This document shows, piece after piece, positions 1 to 9,585 of a stretch of DNA of 64,000 bases (positions within the stretch are counted from its first letter, which is position 1; each line of letters begins with the position of its first letter). The DNA comes from CAWGXG01 sp963826505 (GTDB taxonomy: Bacteria > Chloroflexota > Anaerolineae > Aggregatilineales > Aggregatilineaceae). The stretch is from contig CAWGXG010000007.1 of the NCBI GenBank assembly GCA_963826505.1, forward strand, positions 248,001 to 312,000, read 5' to 3'. The notes under the pieces were generated by a model. That model was not told the origin of the DNA, did not search any database, and worked only from the letters and a program-made list of their open reading frames with translations. The position numbers and the translations under genes were made by a program.

Positions 1-40
1 TCAGGGCGATCAAGAGTGCCACACTGATAACACGTTTCAT
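1..40 (-). CDS. Start of an exported or membrane protein (partial)
   Basis: An ATG at 40-38 on the minus strand is preceded by GGAGG at 52-48. The 13 visible codons read MKRVISVALLIAL, a basic start followed by a hydrophobic run, typical of a signal peptide or membrane anchor. The rest of the gene lies outside the window, so its function cannot be told. It is divergent from the nuclease gene that follows. Confidence 0.6.
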   Translation of the reverse strand, partial: MKRVISVALLIAL

Positions 41-263
41 CGTAAAGCCTCCAAGCACATAAGTGCGCCACCCCGGCGGGTGACGTCGAGTATCCCTTAA
101 ATATCCCCTTAAACCCAGGAAATGCCAAGTAAAACCAGTGCAGAGCAGGGCCGATCGCGCCCACCAAGCTCCAACCAACTTGACGCAGCAGAACATTAGT
201 GCTAAACTGACTCCGATAAACGTTAACGCGGCTGTGATTCGAAACCGTGTGGAGGCGTGACAG

Positions 264-1532
264 GTGACGCTCGAATTCGAGAAAGTTGTGCCGCAGGTAG
301 AACGCATGGGCCGCGCGCTCGCGGCGCGTTCCGCCGACGCCACCCAGCGCACCCAGGACGCCTGGGAACTGCTTAAAACGTTGGACGATCTGGAAACGAT
401 CCGCGAGCGAATTCTGTTGGTGCGCGATCGGGACGCAGGCTATCGCGGCGCGGCTCCGGCTTTCAACGACCTCATCGAAGGGGACGACCAGCCCATCGAC
501 GAGCCGCTCAACCGCGCCTACCCGCTGCCTGCGCTGCCCGGCTGCGCGGCGATCCTGGCGGCGGACGGATCGCAGGTCTACCCCAGCAGTCACAGCGCGG
601 CCCTCTATTACCTGCTCAACGTGGGCGTGTTTATGTACTATCACGGGCGCGAGCACCTGCCCGAGCAAGTGACCGATCCGCGCCTGTTTTATGCCGACGA
701 AGACCTGCGCGACAGTCACGGCCAGATGATCACCAACGAGCTCGTCAACCGGCGGCGATCGGTGCAGGAACTGCGAACATTGGCGCGTGAGGCCGCCCAC
801 CGCCCGGACTTGGACTGCCCGCTGCTGGCGCTCGCGGACGGACCGCTGCTGTTTTGGAGCGGCAAGAATGACCCCGAAGGAGCGCGACTTGAACACGATT
901 ATTTCGGGATGTTGGTCTATCTGCACGATACTCACGCCGCGTTGTCCGCGCGCGGGCTGAGCGCGAGTCTGGCCGGATACATCGACCGCCCGCGCAGCAC
1001 CTTCCTGATCGGCCTGCTGCACCTGATGAGTCTGGCGGATGACGACGTGCGCGCTTCGGCGCTCCAGACCAACGGCGACTTTGAAGGACTGTTCGACCAG
1101 ATGCTGATGTTCAAGCTGTTGAAGCCCGGCGAGCGGTCGGCGCTGATGGTCCAGCAGTCGCCCCAGAACAAAGCCTACCGGCTGCGCGGCAACCGCTATG
1201 AGATCGCGTTTTTCTATCTCAATGTCGGCCTGGCCCAGGATTACCATTTAGCGCGCGTCGAGCTGCCGATGTGGGTGGCTCGCCAGCCCGCGCTGGTGGA
1301 TCGGGTCCACGCGCTGCTGGTCGATCAATGCCAGATGATGTGGCGCTACCCCTACGCGCTGACGCGCGCGGACGAGCTGGCGGTCGTGCGCGGCCACGAG
1401 CGTGAGCAGCTCAACGGCATGATCGAGCAAGAATTGCTGCGTCACCAGCAGGTTGTCGAGCAATCTGAGAAATTAGAATCCAAAATCGTGCGGCACGGGC
1501 GCACGCGCTACGGCCAGCGCCGCAAGCGTTAG
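264..1532 (+). CDS. nurA: NurA-domain 5'-3' nuclease
   Basis: The 422-residue product matches the NurA family, manganese-dependent DNA nucleases that work with the HerA translocase in DNA end processing. The diagnostic segment ILAADGSQVYPSS lies at residues 97-109, with D101 as the first likely metal ligand, and a second ALADGP motif falls near residue 195. The C-terminal tail is basic and helical. The GTG start at 264 is favoured by GGAGG at 251-255, eight bases away. The gene is followed within about 40 bases by a HAS-barrel gene and then by herA, the classical partner. No frame break is seen here, unlike in herA. Confidence 0.85.
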   Translation: MTLEFEKVVPQVERMGRALAARSADATQRTQDAWELLKTLDDLETIRERILLVRDRDAGYRGAAPAFNDLIEGDDQPIDEPLNRAYPLPALPGCAAILAADGSQVYPSSHSAALYYLLNVGVFMYYHGREHLPEQVTDPRLFYADEDLRDSHGQMITNELVNRRRSVQELRTLAREAAHRPDLDCPLLALADGPLLFWSGKNDPEGARLEHDYFGMLVYLHDTHAALSARGLSASLAGYIDRPRSTFLIGLLHLMSLADDDVRASALQTNGDFEGLFDQMLMFKLLKPGERSALMVQQSPQNKAYRLRGNRYEIAFFYLNVGLAQDYHLARVELPMWVARQPALVDRVHALLVDQCQMMWRYPYALTRADELAVVRGHEREQLNGMIEQELLRHQQVVEQSEKLESKIVRHGRTRYGQRRKR

Positions 1533-1572
1533 CCCGACCGGGATGGATCGAGGCTTACTGCAGGATGCGACC

Positions 1573-2184
1573 ATGAACGATCAAATCACCGAACAACCCA
1601 CCATCGGCAGCGTGCTGCGCGCCAGTACGACCGGCTTTGTGTGCGGTACGCGCAGCCAGGACATCGTACACCCCTCGTTTGGGGCATTCGTGCGCACCCG
1701 GCACGGCCAGATGTCCGACATCGACGTGATCGGCCTGATCCACGCCATCAGCATCGACGACGATCCCATGATTCGCCAGATGATCCTGGCGAACAACATG
1801 AACGCCGTCACCATCCAGGACCAGCGCGTGAACCGCATGGTCCCCGTGGAGATCAGCGTGGTGAATGTGGGCTTCGTGCAGTTGGGCGCGGTCCATCATA
1901 CGCTGCCGCCGCGCCCGCCATTGAGTCTGGACGCGGTGCAGTTGTGCGACACCGCCACGATCGCCGATTTCACGCAGCGGTTGGACTTTCTGCGGTTGGT
2001 GCTCAACGCCAGCGAAGTACCGACCGAGGAACTGCTCGCCGCCGCGATCAAGCAGGCGGCCAGCGTGCGGTCCGAGGATGAGCGCTACGACTTTTTGGTC
2101 AAAGTCGGGCGGCAGTTGGCGGGCTTGCTGAGCCATGACCTGTCGCGCTTGCAGCACCTGTTGACGCTGATCAACCCGAACTAA
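1573..2184 (+). CDS. Stand-alone HAS-barrel-like protein of the NurA-HerA locus
   Basis: About 203 residues. The N-terminal half begins IGSVLRASTTGFVCG and continues with short beta strands and a GAFV turn, resembling the HAS barrel found at the N-terminus of HerA and of F-type ATPase subunits. The C-terminal half is helical (residues about 115-200) and has no recognised motif. An in-frame ATG at 1543 would add ten residues; neither start has a strong ribosome site. Lying between nurA and herA, it probably acts in the same DNA-processing complex, perhaps as an adaptor. That role is inferred. Confidence 0.6.
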   Translation: MNDQITEQPTIGSVLRASTTGFVCGTRSQDIVHPSFGAFVRTRHGQMSDIDVIGLIHAISIDDDPMIRQMILANNMNAVTIQDQRVNRMVPVEISVVNVGFVQLGAVHHTLPPRPPLSLDAVQLCDTATIADFTQRLDFLRLVLNASEVPTEELLAAAIKQAASVRSEDERYDFLVKVGRQLAGLLSHDLSRLQHLLTLINPN

Positions 2185-2306
2185 GAGCGGGAAAAGCGGG
2201 TCACAGAGTTATTAGAGGGGAAAATTCGGCCTCACCTCTGGATCCCCCTCTCCGGCTTGGCTGGTTTGTACTGATAGCTGACCGCTGACGGCTCCGTGGG
2301 ATGCTT

Positions 2307-2335
2307 TTGAAACGCGCCGCCCAACCTGATATAAT
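2307..2335 (+). promoter_or_regulatory. Promoter for herA
   Basis: TTGAAA at 2307-2312 and a perfect TATAAT at 2330-2335 are separated by 17 bases. The ATG of herA follows 31 bases after the -10, with GAGG at 2357-2360 as ribosome site. herA can therefore be transcribed apart from nurA. Confidence 0.7.
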
Positions 2336-2365
2336 AGAACGTATGTTTCATTCTGTGAGGATGCC

Positions 2366-4094
2366 ATGTCGACTCAAGCCCCGGCCTCGCCCGATCCCAA
2401 TAACCTGAAGGACTGGTTCGCGCGCGACGCCGCGCCGGGCGGTCTCGCCCACCCCGATCCGCTGCGATTGGCCGGGCGGCGGTTGGGCGTGGTGGTCGGC
2501 GGCTCGCTGAGCAAGGGGCTGGATGTCAAGCTCGACCGCGAAACGGTGATCGAAGACCTGGCCGTCGGGCGTTACGTCGTTGTGCGCGGGCTGCACAAAC
2601 GCTTTTTCTGCATGATCACGGATGTCATGTTGGACGCCACCAATCCCGCCATCCGCAGCGATCCGCCGGACCTGTCCGACCCGTTTCTGCGCGAGATATA
2701 CAGCGGGACGGCGGCCTTTGGCACGCTGCACGTCGCGCCCATGCTGACCATCGACGAAGAAGACGCCGAGCCGCGCCCGGTCAAAACCATCCCCAGCCAT
2801 TTCATGCCGGTTGAAGTCGCCACGACCGAGGATGTCGAACGACATGTTCGGGCGCGAGGACGCCACCCATTTCCACATCGGCGCGCCGCTGGAACTCGAA
2901 GAGACGCACGATCAACCTGGATCTGCGGCGTTTGGTCGAGCGCTCGGTGGGTGTGTTTGGCAAAAGCGGCACGGGCAAAAGTTTTCTCACACGTATCATT
3001 GCTGGCGGGCGTGATCAAAAATGACGTGGCCGTCAACCTGATCTTCGACATGCACAACGATTACGGCTGGGCCGTCAAAGATGAGCACAGCCAGCAGGCC
3101 AAAGGACTGAAGCAGCTTTTCGGCAGTCGCGTGGCGATCTTCACCCTGGACGACGAAGCGACCCGGCGGCGCGGCGCGAGTTTCGATCATGTCGTGACGA
3201 TCGGTTACGACGAGATCGAGCCGGAAGACCTCGCCATGCTCAAAACCACGACTCGATCTGTCGGACTCGATGATCGACGCGGCCTACGAGCTGCAAAAGC
3301 TGTGGGGCAAGCAGTGGATTAGCAAGCTCATCGACGCGAGCGCGGAGACGATGGAGCTGCTCAAAGAACAGCTCAGCGCGAGTCAGGCGTCGGTCGCGGC
3401 GCTCAAACGACGCGTGCAGCGCTTCGAACGCTTCGCGTTCCTGCGACCGCAGTCCCTCGACGACTCGGCCAGGCGCATCCTCGAATACATCGAGCGGCGC
3501 AAAAGCGTCGTGTTGGAGTTTGGGCGCTACGGTAACGCGCTGGAAGCCTATATCCTGGTCGCCAATTACCTGACGCGCCGCCTGCACAGCCTGTACGTGG
3601 AGAAGGTCGAAAAAGCGTTGGGCGATGAGGCGATGGAGCCGCCGCAGCTGCTGATCACGATCGAAGAGGCGCACAAATTCCTGGATCCGCTCATCGCGCG
3701 CCAGACGATTTTCGGCACGATCGCCCGCGAGCTGCGTAAATACAACGTCACGCTGCTGATTGTGGACCAGCGCCCCAGCGGCATCGACGAAGAAGTCATG
3801 AGCCAGATCGGGACGCGCGTCACGGCGCTGCTGGACAACGAGCGCGACATCGCCGCCGTGCTGACCGGCGTCAGCGGCGCGGGCGGCCTGCGCGAAGTTC
3901 TGGCGCGGTTGGATACCAAGCAGCAAGCGATCATCCTGGGGCACGCCGTCCCGATGCCCGTCGTCGTCAAGACGCGCACCTACGACACCGAGTTCTACAA
4001 GAGTCTGGTGGGCGACAACGGCGCGAGCGGTGACGGCTCACCTTCGGCGGCGGCGCCCAAGCCCTCCGACCGCGAATCGCGCCGCATCCGGTAG
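2366..4094 (+). CDS. herA: HerA-family DNA translocase ATPase, frame broken in four places
   Basis: Joined over its frame breaks, this is a HerA/VirB4-type hexameric ATPase that pumps DNA and pairs with NurA. An N-terminal HAS barrel (residues about 35-165) is followed by Walker A GKSGTGKS at 2959-2982, Walker B LLITIEEAH near 3649, and the IVDQRPSGID segment near 3760. The C-terminus has the typical GHAVPMPVVVKTR ending. The reading frame moves by one base near 2842, 2908, 3008 and 3255. No premature stop interrupts the correct frames, so errors in the sequence are more likely than decay. If the breaks are real, the protein would be dead. Confidence 0.8.
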
Positions 4095-4121
4095 CACCGG
4101 ACCCGGTTTGAGTTGATCCTT

Positions 4122-4157
4122 CGGCCCCGCTGGCAGAAATACGAGCGGGGCCGTTTT
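4122..4157 (+). terminator. Intrinsic terminator after herA
   Basis: A perfect 10-bp stem (CGGCCCCGCT at 4122-4131 with AGCGGGGCCG at 4144-4153) is followed directly by TTTT. It lies 28 bases after the herA stop codon. Confidence 0.8.
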
Positions 4158-4269
4158 GGTGCCGGGTGCGACGGCGACGATTCTGGTATGATCGGGGGAC
4201 CATAGCTCGGAGCCACACAAAATTGGTGCGATTTTTCTTGCGATACTCTTTTGGGAAAGGCAGCACGTG

Positions 4270-5208
4270 ATGATGAAAACGGTGACATTAGGCACCAGCC
4301 CGTTACAGGTCAGCCCGCTGTGTTTGGGGGCGATGTATTTCGGCACGAAGACTGACGCGGACACCTCGTTCGCGCTGCTCGACCAGTACGTCGAAGCAGG
4401 CGGTGCGTTCCTCGATACCGCCAACATTTACGCTCACTGGGTACCCGGCGCGCATGGCGGCGATAGCGAGACCTTATTGGGCCGTTGGATGCGCGCACGC
4501 GGCAACCGCGATCAGATGGTCATCGCGTCCAAAGTAGGGTTCGATCAGCCCGGCGTGCCGCGCGGTCTGGCAGCCGCACAGATCGAGGCTGAGTGCGACA
4601 AGAGTCTGCGCCGGTTGGGCGTGGACACGATCGATCTCTATTACGCGCATGTCGACGATCGCCAGACCTCGCAGCAAGAAACACTCGCGGCGTTCGACCG
4701 ATTAGTCCGCGCGGGTAAGGTACGCGCCCTCGGCGCGAGCAACTTCCCGGCGTGGCGCGTCGAGCGGGCGCGCTGTCTCAGCCGGGCGAACGGCTGGGCC
4801 GAATACGTCTGCGTCCAGCAAAAGCATACCTACCTGCGGCCCCGGCAGGGGACCAGCTTCGATCCACAGCTTGCCGTCGACGAGGATCTGATCGATTACT
4901 GCGACGACCAACACCTGACGCTGCTGCCCTACTCGCCGCTGCTGAAGGGAGCGTATACGCGGTCCGATCGGCATGTGCCGCGCGAATTTGCGGGCGCGGA
5001 CAGCGATTCGCGGCTGGCAGCGGTGCACGCGATCGCCCGCGAGCTGGACGCCACACCCAACCAGATTGTGCTGGCCTGGATGGTCGCGCACGGCTGGGTA
5101 CCGGTGATGGCCGCCAGCACGCCGGAACAACTGCGCGAGAACCTTGGGGCGCTCAATATCCGCTTCAGTGCGACCCAGCTCGAACGGCTGGATGAGGCAG
5201 GCGCGTAA
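4270..5208 (+). CDS. Aldo/keto reductase
   Basis: About 312 residues, the usual size for the family, forming a TIM barrel that reduces carbonyls or oxidises alcohols with NADP(H). The catalytic tetrad is visible: Asp50 and Tyr55 (DTANIY), Lys89 (SKVGF) and His128 (YYAHVD), numbered from the GTG at 4267. The C-terminal part contains the usual NADP-binding motifs (LPYSPLLKG; AASTPEQLREN). GTG 4267 and ATG 4270 and 4273 all lie in frame behind a weak AAAGG. The substrate cannot be told; the gene stands alone between a terminator and an unrelated repeat protein. Confidence 0.85.
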   Translation: MMKTVTLGTSPLQVSPLCLGAMYFGTKTDADTSFALLDQYVEAGGAFLDTANIYAHWVPGAHGGDSETLLGRWMRARGNRDQMVIASKVGFDQPGVPRGLAAAQIEAECDKSLRRLGVDTIDLYYAHVDDRQTSQQETLAAFDRLVRAGKVRALGASNFPAWRVERARCLSRANGWAEYVCVQQKHTYLRPRQGTSFDPQLAVDEDLIDYCDDQHLTLLPYSPLLKGAYTRSDRHVPREFAGADSDSRLAAVHAIARELDATPNQIVLAWMVAHGWVPVMAASTPEQLRENLGALNIRFSATQLERLDEAGA

Positions 5209-5350
5209 ATGATGCATAAGAAACCGGCGACGCGTGCAACAGAAAGGGCGTCTTGCGCGTACACTTAAATAATGAAACAGCGCGATCTCACCTGTTTACC
5301 CTGTGACCGCAGAGTTAAGTTGAGCTGAGTGCAGCGAGAGGAAAAACACC

Positions 5351-5989
5351 ATGTCCGACAATCACACACCGCCCACCCCTGAAGAAATGGGCGATCACCT
5401 GGATGAAGAAATCAAGGAAACCGTGCACGACTGGGCCGATAATCCCGAAGGCACGTCGTATGACGACCTGGACGATCGCATCGACGCTAAGCTGCGCCGC
5501 ACGATCGCGGGCTGGGTCGGCGAGGAACCTGACGCCGATTGGAAAGGCATCGGCCTGAAGATGGATGCCAACACCCGCATGTCGTTGGCGAAGTGGGTCG
5601 GTGCCGAAGAACAAGCCGACTGGAACGAGATCACCTCGCGCATGGAAAACCGCATCCGTTCCGGCGTGGCGCGTCTGGTGCGCGCCGACCGCGCTCCCGC
5701 TGAAGAAACCGACCAACCCGTCGAAGCTTCGTGGGGCGACATCGGGACGAAGATCGAGCGCGACGTACGCGGCTGGGTGAGCGGCCTCGTGGGGACCGAA
5801 TCAGATGCCGACTGGGGCACCATCACCAACCAGACCATCGACCATGTGCGCGCCGCGTTCGATAAGATCACCAAGAGCGAGAAGAAAAAGGCCGACAAGC
5901 CTTACGGCCAGACCGGCAAAATCGAGATCGAAGGCGAAGATGCACCGCCCGCCGTCACGTCCAGCGAGCCAGTCGATCCGGACCAGTAA
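5351..5989 (+). CDS. Tandem-repeat protein of unknown function
   Basis: 212 residues, acidic, without signal peptide or membrane segment. It contains about five copies of a 27-33-residue repeat with a conserved pattern of D(A)DW near the start, I a few residues later, a central R, and W/LVG at the end. Repeats begin near residues 28, 58, 86, 122 and 153. A short low-complexity acidic and Pro/Ser tail follows. Each repeat is probably a helical hairpin. I do not recognise the family. It sits alone, closed by its own terminator, so its partner is unknown. Confidence 0.7.
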   Translation: MSDNHTPPTPEEMGDHLDEEIKETVHDWADNPEGTSYDDLDDRIDAKLRRTIAGWVGEEPDADWKGIGLKMDANTRMSLAKWVGAEEQADWNEITSRMENRIRSGVARLVRADRAPAEETDQPVEASWGDIGTKIERDVRGWVSGLVGTESDADWGTITNQTIDHVRAAFDKITKSEKKKADKPYGQTGKIEIEGEDAPPAVTSSEPVDPDQ

Positions 5990-6017
5990 GCGGACGTCTG
6001 GTCCACCCCGCGTTTTG

Positions 6018-6053
6018 AACGCCCTCGCAGGTCACCGCCCGTGAGGGCGTTTT
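6018..6053 (+). terminator. Intrinsic terminator
   Basis: Nine-base-pair stem AACGCCCTC (6018-6026) with GAGGGCGTT (6043-6051), ending in a short T run. It closes the repeat-protein gene 28 bases after its stop codon. Confidence 0.75.
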
Positions 6054-6246
6054 ATGTTGGCATCAGGGTAGAGAAGGGAAACATAAGGACAATGCCCACA
6101 GCGCAGAGATGCTCCCGGCGCTGACAAGGCATTCTGCGCGTGGTTTTTTCGAACCAGAAACGCACCCTATGAGCTTCACGTGATTTGACTCAAGCTAGTC
6201 ATTAATAGTACCATGAAATTATAGTTGTGGATAGGAGGAAACAGTA

Positions 6247-6900
6247 ATGCGTAAACTCCGGTCAATTCTCATCATCAGCATCGTGGTTTCTTTAGCATTC
6301 GGTGTGAGTATCTATCACATTGCTCACGCCGCCGGCCCCACCGGGATGTACGACATTCTCACCTTCCCCGGTGCCACCACCACCGACTGCGGTACGTGGG
6401 AAGTCACATCCACAAACGGAGTCGACCAACCCGGACCTTCCGATTATGTGGAAACCATGACGGATGGTAACGGAGTCGTCGTTTTTTCGCGCAGCCAGGC
6501 AGGCGGCGTCGGCACCTTCATGAGTTGGGGCTCCGGCAGCTTCACGACGCCGCCCACAGCGAACCCAATCCACGAGCACATCGTCATGGACGGCGTCGTC
6601 ATTGCGGATATCTTCGCCGACAACCCGTGTCTACCCCCATCGGTATTCCAGGGCGTGCCGATTCCGGAAGGATTTGTCCTCCGCACCATCACGTGTGACA
6701 CACCCGTTTACGACGCGGCAGGGGGCATGCCCTTGGGCACAGGCGAAGCCGTCACGAACGGTCAGACCTGGTTCGTCAGCCCTACTCCGACCGCCGTTGG
6801 AGGAACGAATTGGACGGAGATCTTCAACAACGGTTTGAAGGATGGCTTCATCCCGACCTCGTGTGTTGGTGGCGTACCGGCCGGCTATACTGGAGAATAG
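6247..6900 (+). CDS. Secreted protein with possible C-terminal SH3-like domain
   Basis: 217 residues with a clear signal peptide: basic start, hydrophobic core, and a likely cut after residue 28 (AHA/A). The mature part is rich in Gly, Thr, Pro and aromatic residues and has six cysteines. The last 65 residues (CDTPVYDAAGG.., then W.EI..NG..GFIP) resemble a small bacterial SH3-like fold. A strong AGGAGG sits at 6234-6239. The domain between is unrecognised. It likely acts outside the membrane or at the cell surface. Confidence 0.65.
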   Translation: MRKLRSILIISIVVSLAFGVSIYHIAHAAGPTGMYDILTFPGATTTDCGTWEVTSTNGVDQPGPSDYVETMTDGNGVVVFSRSQAGGVGTFMSWGSGSFTTPPTANPIHEHIVMDGVVIADIFADNPCLPPSVFQGVPIPEGFVLRTITCDTPVYDAAGGMPLGTGEAVTNGQTWFVSPTPTAVGGTNWTEIFNNGLKDGFIPTSCVGGVPAGYTGE

Positions 6901-6951
6901 CGACGAGAGAGACGCCGCTGTACTGAGCCTAAGCAGTCAGACAAAGCATAT

Positions 6952-6985
6952 AGCGGGGTGGATCTCACCTGTGATCCGCCCCGCT
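6952..6985 (+). terminator. Hairpin terminator without a clear T run
   Basis: A 13-bp stem with one wobble pair (AGCGGGGTGGATC at 6952-6964, GATCCGCCCCGCT at 6973-6985) lies 50 bases after the secreted-protein gene. No U tract follows, so termination may be weak or Rho-assisted. Confidence 0.5.
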
Positions 6986-7064
6986 GTGTTGGGGGAAGGG
7001 CGAATGGCTGGTTTTCAGCGCCGAGATGGCGCTAGAGGAGACGTGTCCGAAAACAGAGCAGTAT

Positions 7065-7109
7065 TTGACAATGCACCCAAATGATCGCACAATGGAATTG
7101 TATATACAA
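7065..7109 (+). promoter_or_regulatory. Promoter and operator of the GntR-LacI regulator gene
   Basis: TTGACA (7065-7070), 17 bases, CACAAT (7088-7093), then the perfect 12-base palindrome TTGTATATACAA at 7098-7109, which would cover the transcription start. GntR-type winged-helix domains of AraR-like hybrid repressors bind TTGT-N-ACAA dyads, so this is probably an autoregulatory operator. Confidence 0.65.
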
Positions 7110-7183
7110 GTTTTTGCGGCGAATGAACAACCCAACGCCGCGCACTCAACCGAATCGGGTTTCGACAGGGCCAAGAGGGCTTC

Positions 7184-8317
7184 ATGAGCGGTCCACTGCA
7201 ACGCGATAGCGACATTCCACTCTACCTGCAAGTCAGCGAGATTTTGACCCAGCGCATCGTCAACGGCGAGTATCCGTCTGGCTCCAGCCTGCCCGCCGAA
7301 CCGGAACTGTGTGCCGAATTCAACGTAGCGCGCGGCACGATCCGGCAGGCGCTCAGCAAACTCGAGTCCGAAGGCTTCATTCGGCGCGAGCAAGGGCGTG
7401 GGACATTTGTCACCTGGGGCGAAGAATCCGCACGCTTGCCCGGCCTGTCCGGCAATCAGATCGGGCTGATCGTGCCCTACGTGAGAGATTCGTTCGTGTC
7501 TACGATTCTGTTGGGCGCAGAACGGGCCGCCACCGAACACAATCTGTCGATCACCTTCAAACACGTTGAGAACAATCCGAACCGCCAAAACGAAGTCCTG
7601 AATGGGTTGGTCGAGCAGCGCCTGGCGGGCATCATCCTGTACCCGGTCAGCTCGGTCCGCGTGGAGCTCGTCCAGCGCCTGCTCCAATCTGGTTATCCGC
7701 TGGTGCTGGTCGATCGCTACCTGCGCGGCATCGCATGCGATTACGTCATGTCCGATCATTTTGGCGGCGGACTGCGTGCCACACAGCACTTGCTGTCACT
7801 GGGACACCGGCGCATCGGATTCGTGTCATGGCGCGATTCCTCGGTCAGCCTGGAACATCGCGGCGCGGGCTACCGGCAGGCGCTGCTTGAAGCAGGGCTG
7901 CCCTATGATCCCGGCCTGACGTGTGAGGTCGAGGGTTATCCGAGCGTTGACCTGGGCGCGCTGTGCGATTTTCTGAACGGCGAGCGGCGAGTCACGGCGA
8001 TTTTCTGCGCCAACGACCAGATCGCGCTGGCAGTCTACAAGGCCGCGCGCCAGATGGGGCTGCGCGTCCCCGAAGATATCGCGCTAGTGGGTTTCGACAA
8101 CCTAGATTTCACGCAGCATCTCGACGTGCCGCTGACTACTATCGAACAGCCCGCCTTTGACCTGGGGCGCTATGCCGTCGAGGCGCTGATCCGGCGCATC
8201 CAGCACCAGGTCTCCGGCGGCCCCCAACAGATCATTCTGCCGACGCGGCTGGTGGTCCGGCAGTCGTGCGGAGCGACACTTAACGGCGGCGCGGACACCG
8301 AGGAGTCCGAGGGCTGA
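7184..8317 (+). CDS. GntR-LacI hybrid transcriptional repressor (AraR-like)
   Basis: 377 residues. Residues 10-78 form a GntR winged helix (IPLYLQVSEIL; PSGSSLPAEPELC; SRGTIRQAL-like VARGTIRQALSKLE; GRGTFV). Residues 90-360 form a periplasmic-binding-type sensor of the LacI/GalR class (DRYL.GI.CDYV..D; ATQHLLSLGHRRIGF; VTAIFCANDQIALAVYKAARQMG; VGFDN). Such hybrids, like AraR, repress sugar or small-molecule genes until a ligand binds. The likely targets are its own gene and the convergent methyltransferase gene, since both have a TTGT/ACA palindrome downstream of the -10. The ligand is unknown. Confidence 0.85.
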   Translation: MSGPLQRDSDIPLYLQVSEILTQRIVNGEYPSGSSLPAEPELCAEFNVARGTIRQALSKLESEGFIRREQGRGTFVTWGEESARLPGLSGNQIGLIVPYVRDSFVSTILLGAERAATEHNLSITFKHVENNPNRQNEVLNGLVEQRLAGIILYPVSSVRVELVQRLLQSGYPLVLVDRYLRGIACDYVMSDHFGGGLRATQHLLSLGHRRIGFVSWRDSSVSLEHRGAGYRQALLEAGLPYDPGLTCEVEGYPSVDLGALCDFLNGERRVTAIFCANDQIALAVYKAARQMGLRVPEDIALVGFDNLDFTQHLDVPLTTIEQPAFDLGRYAVEALIRRIQHQVSGGPQQIILPTRLVVRQSCGATLNGGADTEESEG

Positions 8318-8368
8318 TCCGGAAAAGCCGCTAAGCGCACCCATTGTTTCTAAATTCCCAGCTTACCG

Positions 8369-9523
8369 CTAATCATAACGCCCGTACAGCTCTGCCGCTT
8401 CCATCATCGCGTTAATATTCTCCAACGGCGAATCTGGCGGGATATTGCTGCCGTCCTGAATAATCAGGCCGCGCGTGGGACCCAGGGTTTCGATCACACG
8501 GCGCGTCGCCGCGCGCACCTCGTCCGGCGTACCTGACTTGATCAGCATAGGGTTGACGTTGCCGATCAGCACGACGCGCCCCCCCAAGATCTCGGCCACA
8601 CGATCCAGATCCACCTGATAACCAAAGCCCTGAAACTCGTTGATCTGAAGATCGTCGCGGAAGATTTCGAGCAGATGATTGGTTTTGCCGCACATGTGCA
8701 GACCCGCCCACCCGTCAAAATGAAAGCGCAGCCGCTGGTTGTAGGGCAACGCGAATTCGCGGAAGGCATCAGCCGAGAGCGACACCGCCAGATCATCGGT
8801 CCAGGCAAAACTGCGCGGTGCCGGCCAGTCCATGATCTCGGCGCAGGCGTCGAGCCATTCGATATGCTTGTCGGTGACGATGCGCAGCACCTCGTGCAGA
8901 AATTCCGGCTTCTCGTAGACCGCGGTGAAGGCTTCCACCTGGCCCATCACATCGCCCGTGATGCCGAAGGGCCCGTCGGATGTATTGGTCAGGAAGGGAT
9001 TCGCGCCGGGGTAGAAAATCGGGCCACCCTGAAAGCGCACGGGGTATTTTTCCGCCACGTCGATCATCGCCTCGCGGAACGCGATCTGCCGCCCGTTGAT
9101 GCCCTCGTGGACGTAATCGAAGGCTTCCAGGCGCTTGAGATCGTCGTCCGTCTTGACCCAGCCTTCGCCAACCCAGGGAATATCATCGTCGGGGAAATGG
9201 ACGGCACAGCCCAGGCTGCCCGCCTCAAACGTATTTTGAAAATCGGTCCAGGCCCCGGTCCACGCGCCGGTGATGCTGTACGCGTCTGTGCGGATATTTT
9301 CGAAGAGCCACTTTTGACACAAAATCTGCGCTCGGAGCATGGTTTCGGGGTCGCTGTAATAATCGCGGAACGACACGCCCACTTTGGGGATCAGAAAGCG
9401 GTGGGCAATGGCCGGGATGACGGGCACGCGGTCCGGCGTCTCGAAGCGCTTCGTCTGCGCGACACGCTCGCGCCGTGCCTCGATTTCCTCGATCGGGACG
9501 GCGATCTCGATCACTTCAGGCAT
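8369..9523 (-). CDS. Uroporphyrinogen-decarboxylase-family (URO-D-like) protein
   Basis: About 384 residues. The fold family includes heme-pathway HemE and corrinoid methyltransferases such as MtaA and CmuA. The HMCGKT motif gives the His-x-Cys zinc ligands of the methyltransferase branch, and GNVNPMLI.SGTP plus the late LIIQDGSNIP segment are typical of that branch. HemE-type substrate residues are not evident, so a methyl-transfer or C1 role fits better than heme synthesis. The ATG at 9523 with GAGG upstream is preferred over the upstream TTG at 9550. The gene is convergent with the GntR-LacI regulator. Confidence 0.75.
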   Translation of the reverse strand: MPEVIEIAVPIEEIEARRERVAQTKRFETPDRVPVIPAIAHRFLIPKVGVSFRDYYSDPETMLRAQILCQKWLFENIRTDAYSITGAWTGAWTDFQNTFEAGSLGCAVHFPDDDIPWVGEGWVKTDDDLKRLEAFDYVHEGINGRQIAFREAMIDVAEKYPVRFQGGPIFYPGANPFLTNTSDGPFGITGDVMGQVEAFTAVYEKPEFLHEVLRIVTDKHIEWLDACAEIMDWPAPRSFAWTDDLAVSLSADAFREFALPYNQRLRFHFDGWAGLHMCGKTNHLLEIFRDDLQINEFQGFGYQVDLDRVAEILGGRVVLIGNVNPMLIKSGTPDEVRAATRRVIETLGPTRGLIIQDGSNIPPDSPLENINAMMEAAELYGRYD

Positions 9524-9569
9524 AAGAAAACCTCGCTTTGTCCAGTCCAATAGAGTGACACGCTAATAC

Positions 9570-9585
9570 TTGTCTAGACATTATA
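9570..9585 (-). promoter_or_regulatory. -10 box and operator of the URO-D-like gene
   Basis: On the minus strand a TATAAT (9585-9580) is followed immediately by the perfect palindrome TGTCTAGACA (9580-9571; with flanking base TTGTCTAGACA on the plus strand). The spacing after the -10 mirrors that in the regulator's own promoter. A second TTGTACAA palindrome lies at about 9633-9640. No good -35 is seen, as expected if an activator or extended contacts are used. Confidence 0.5.
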
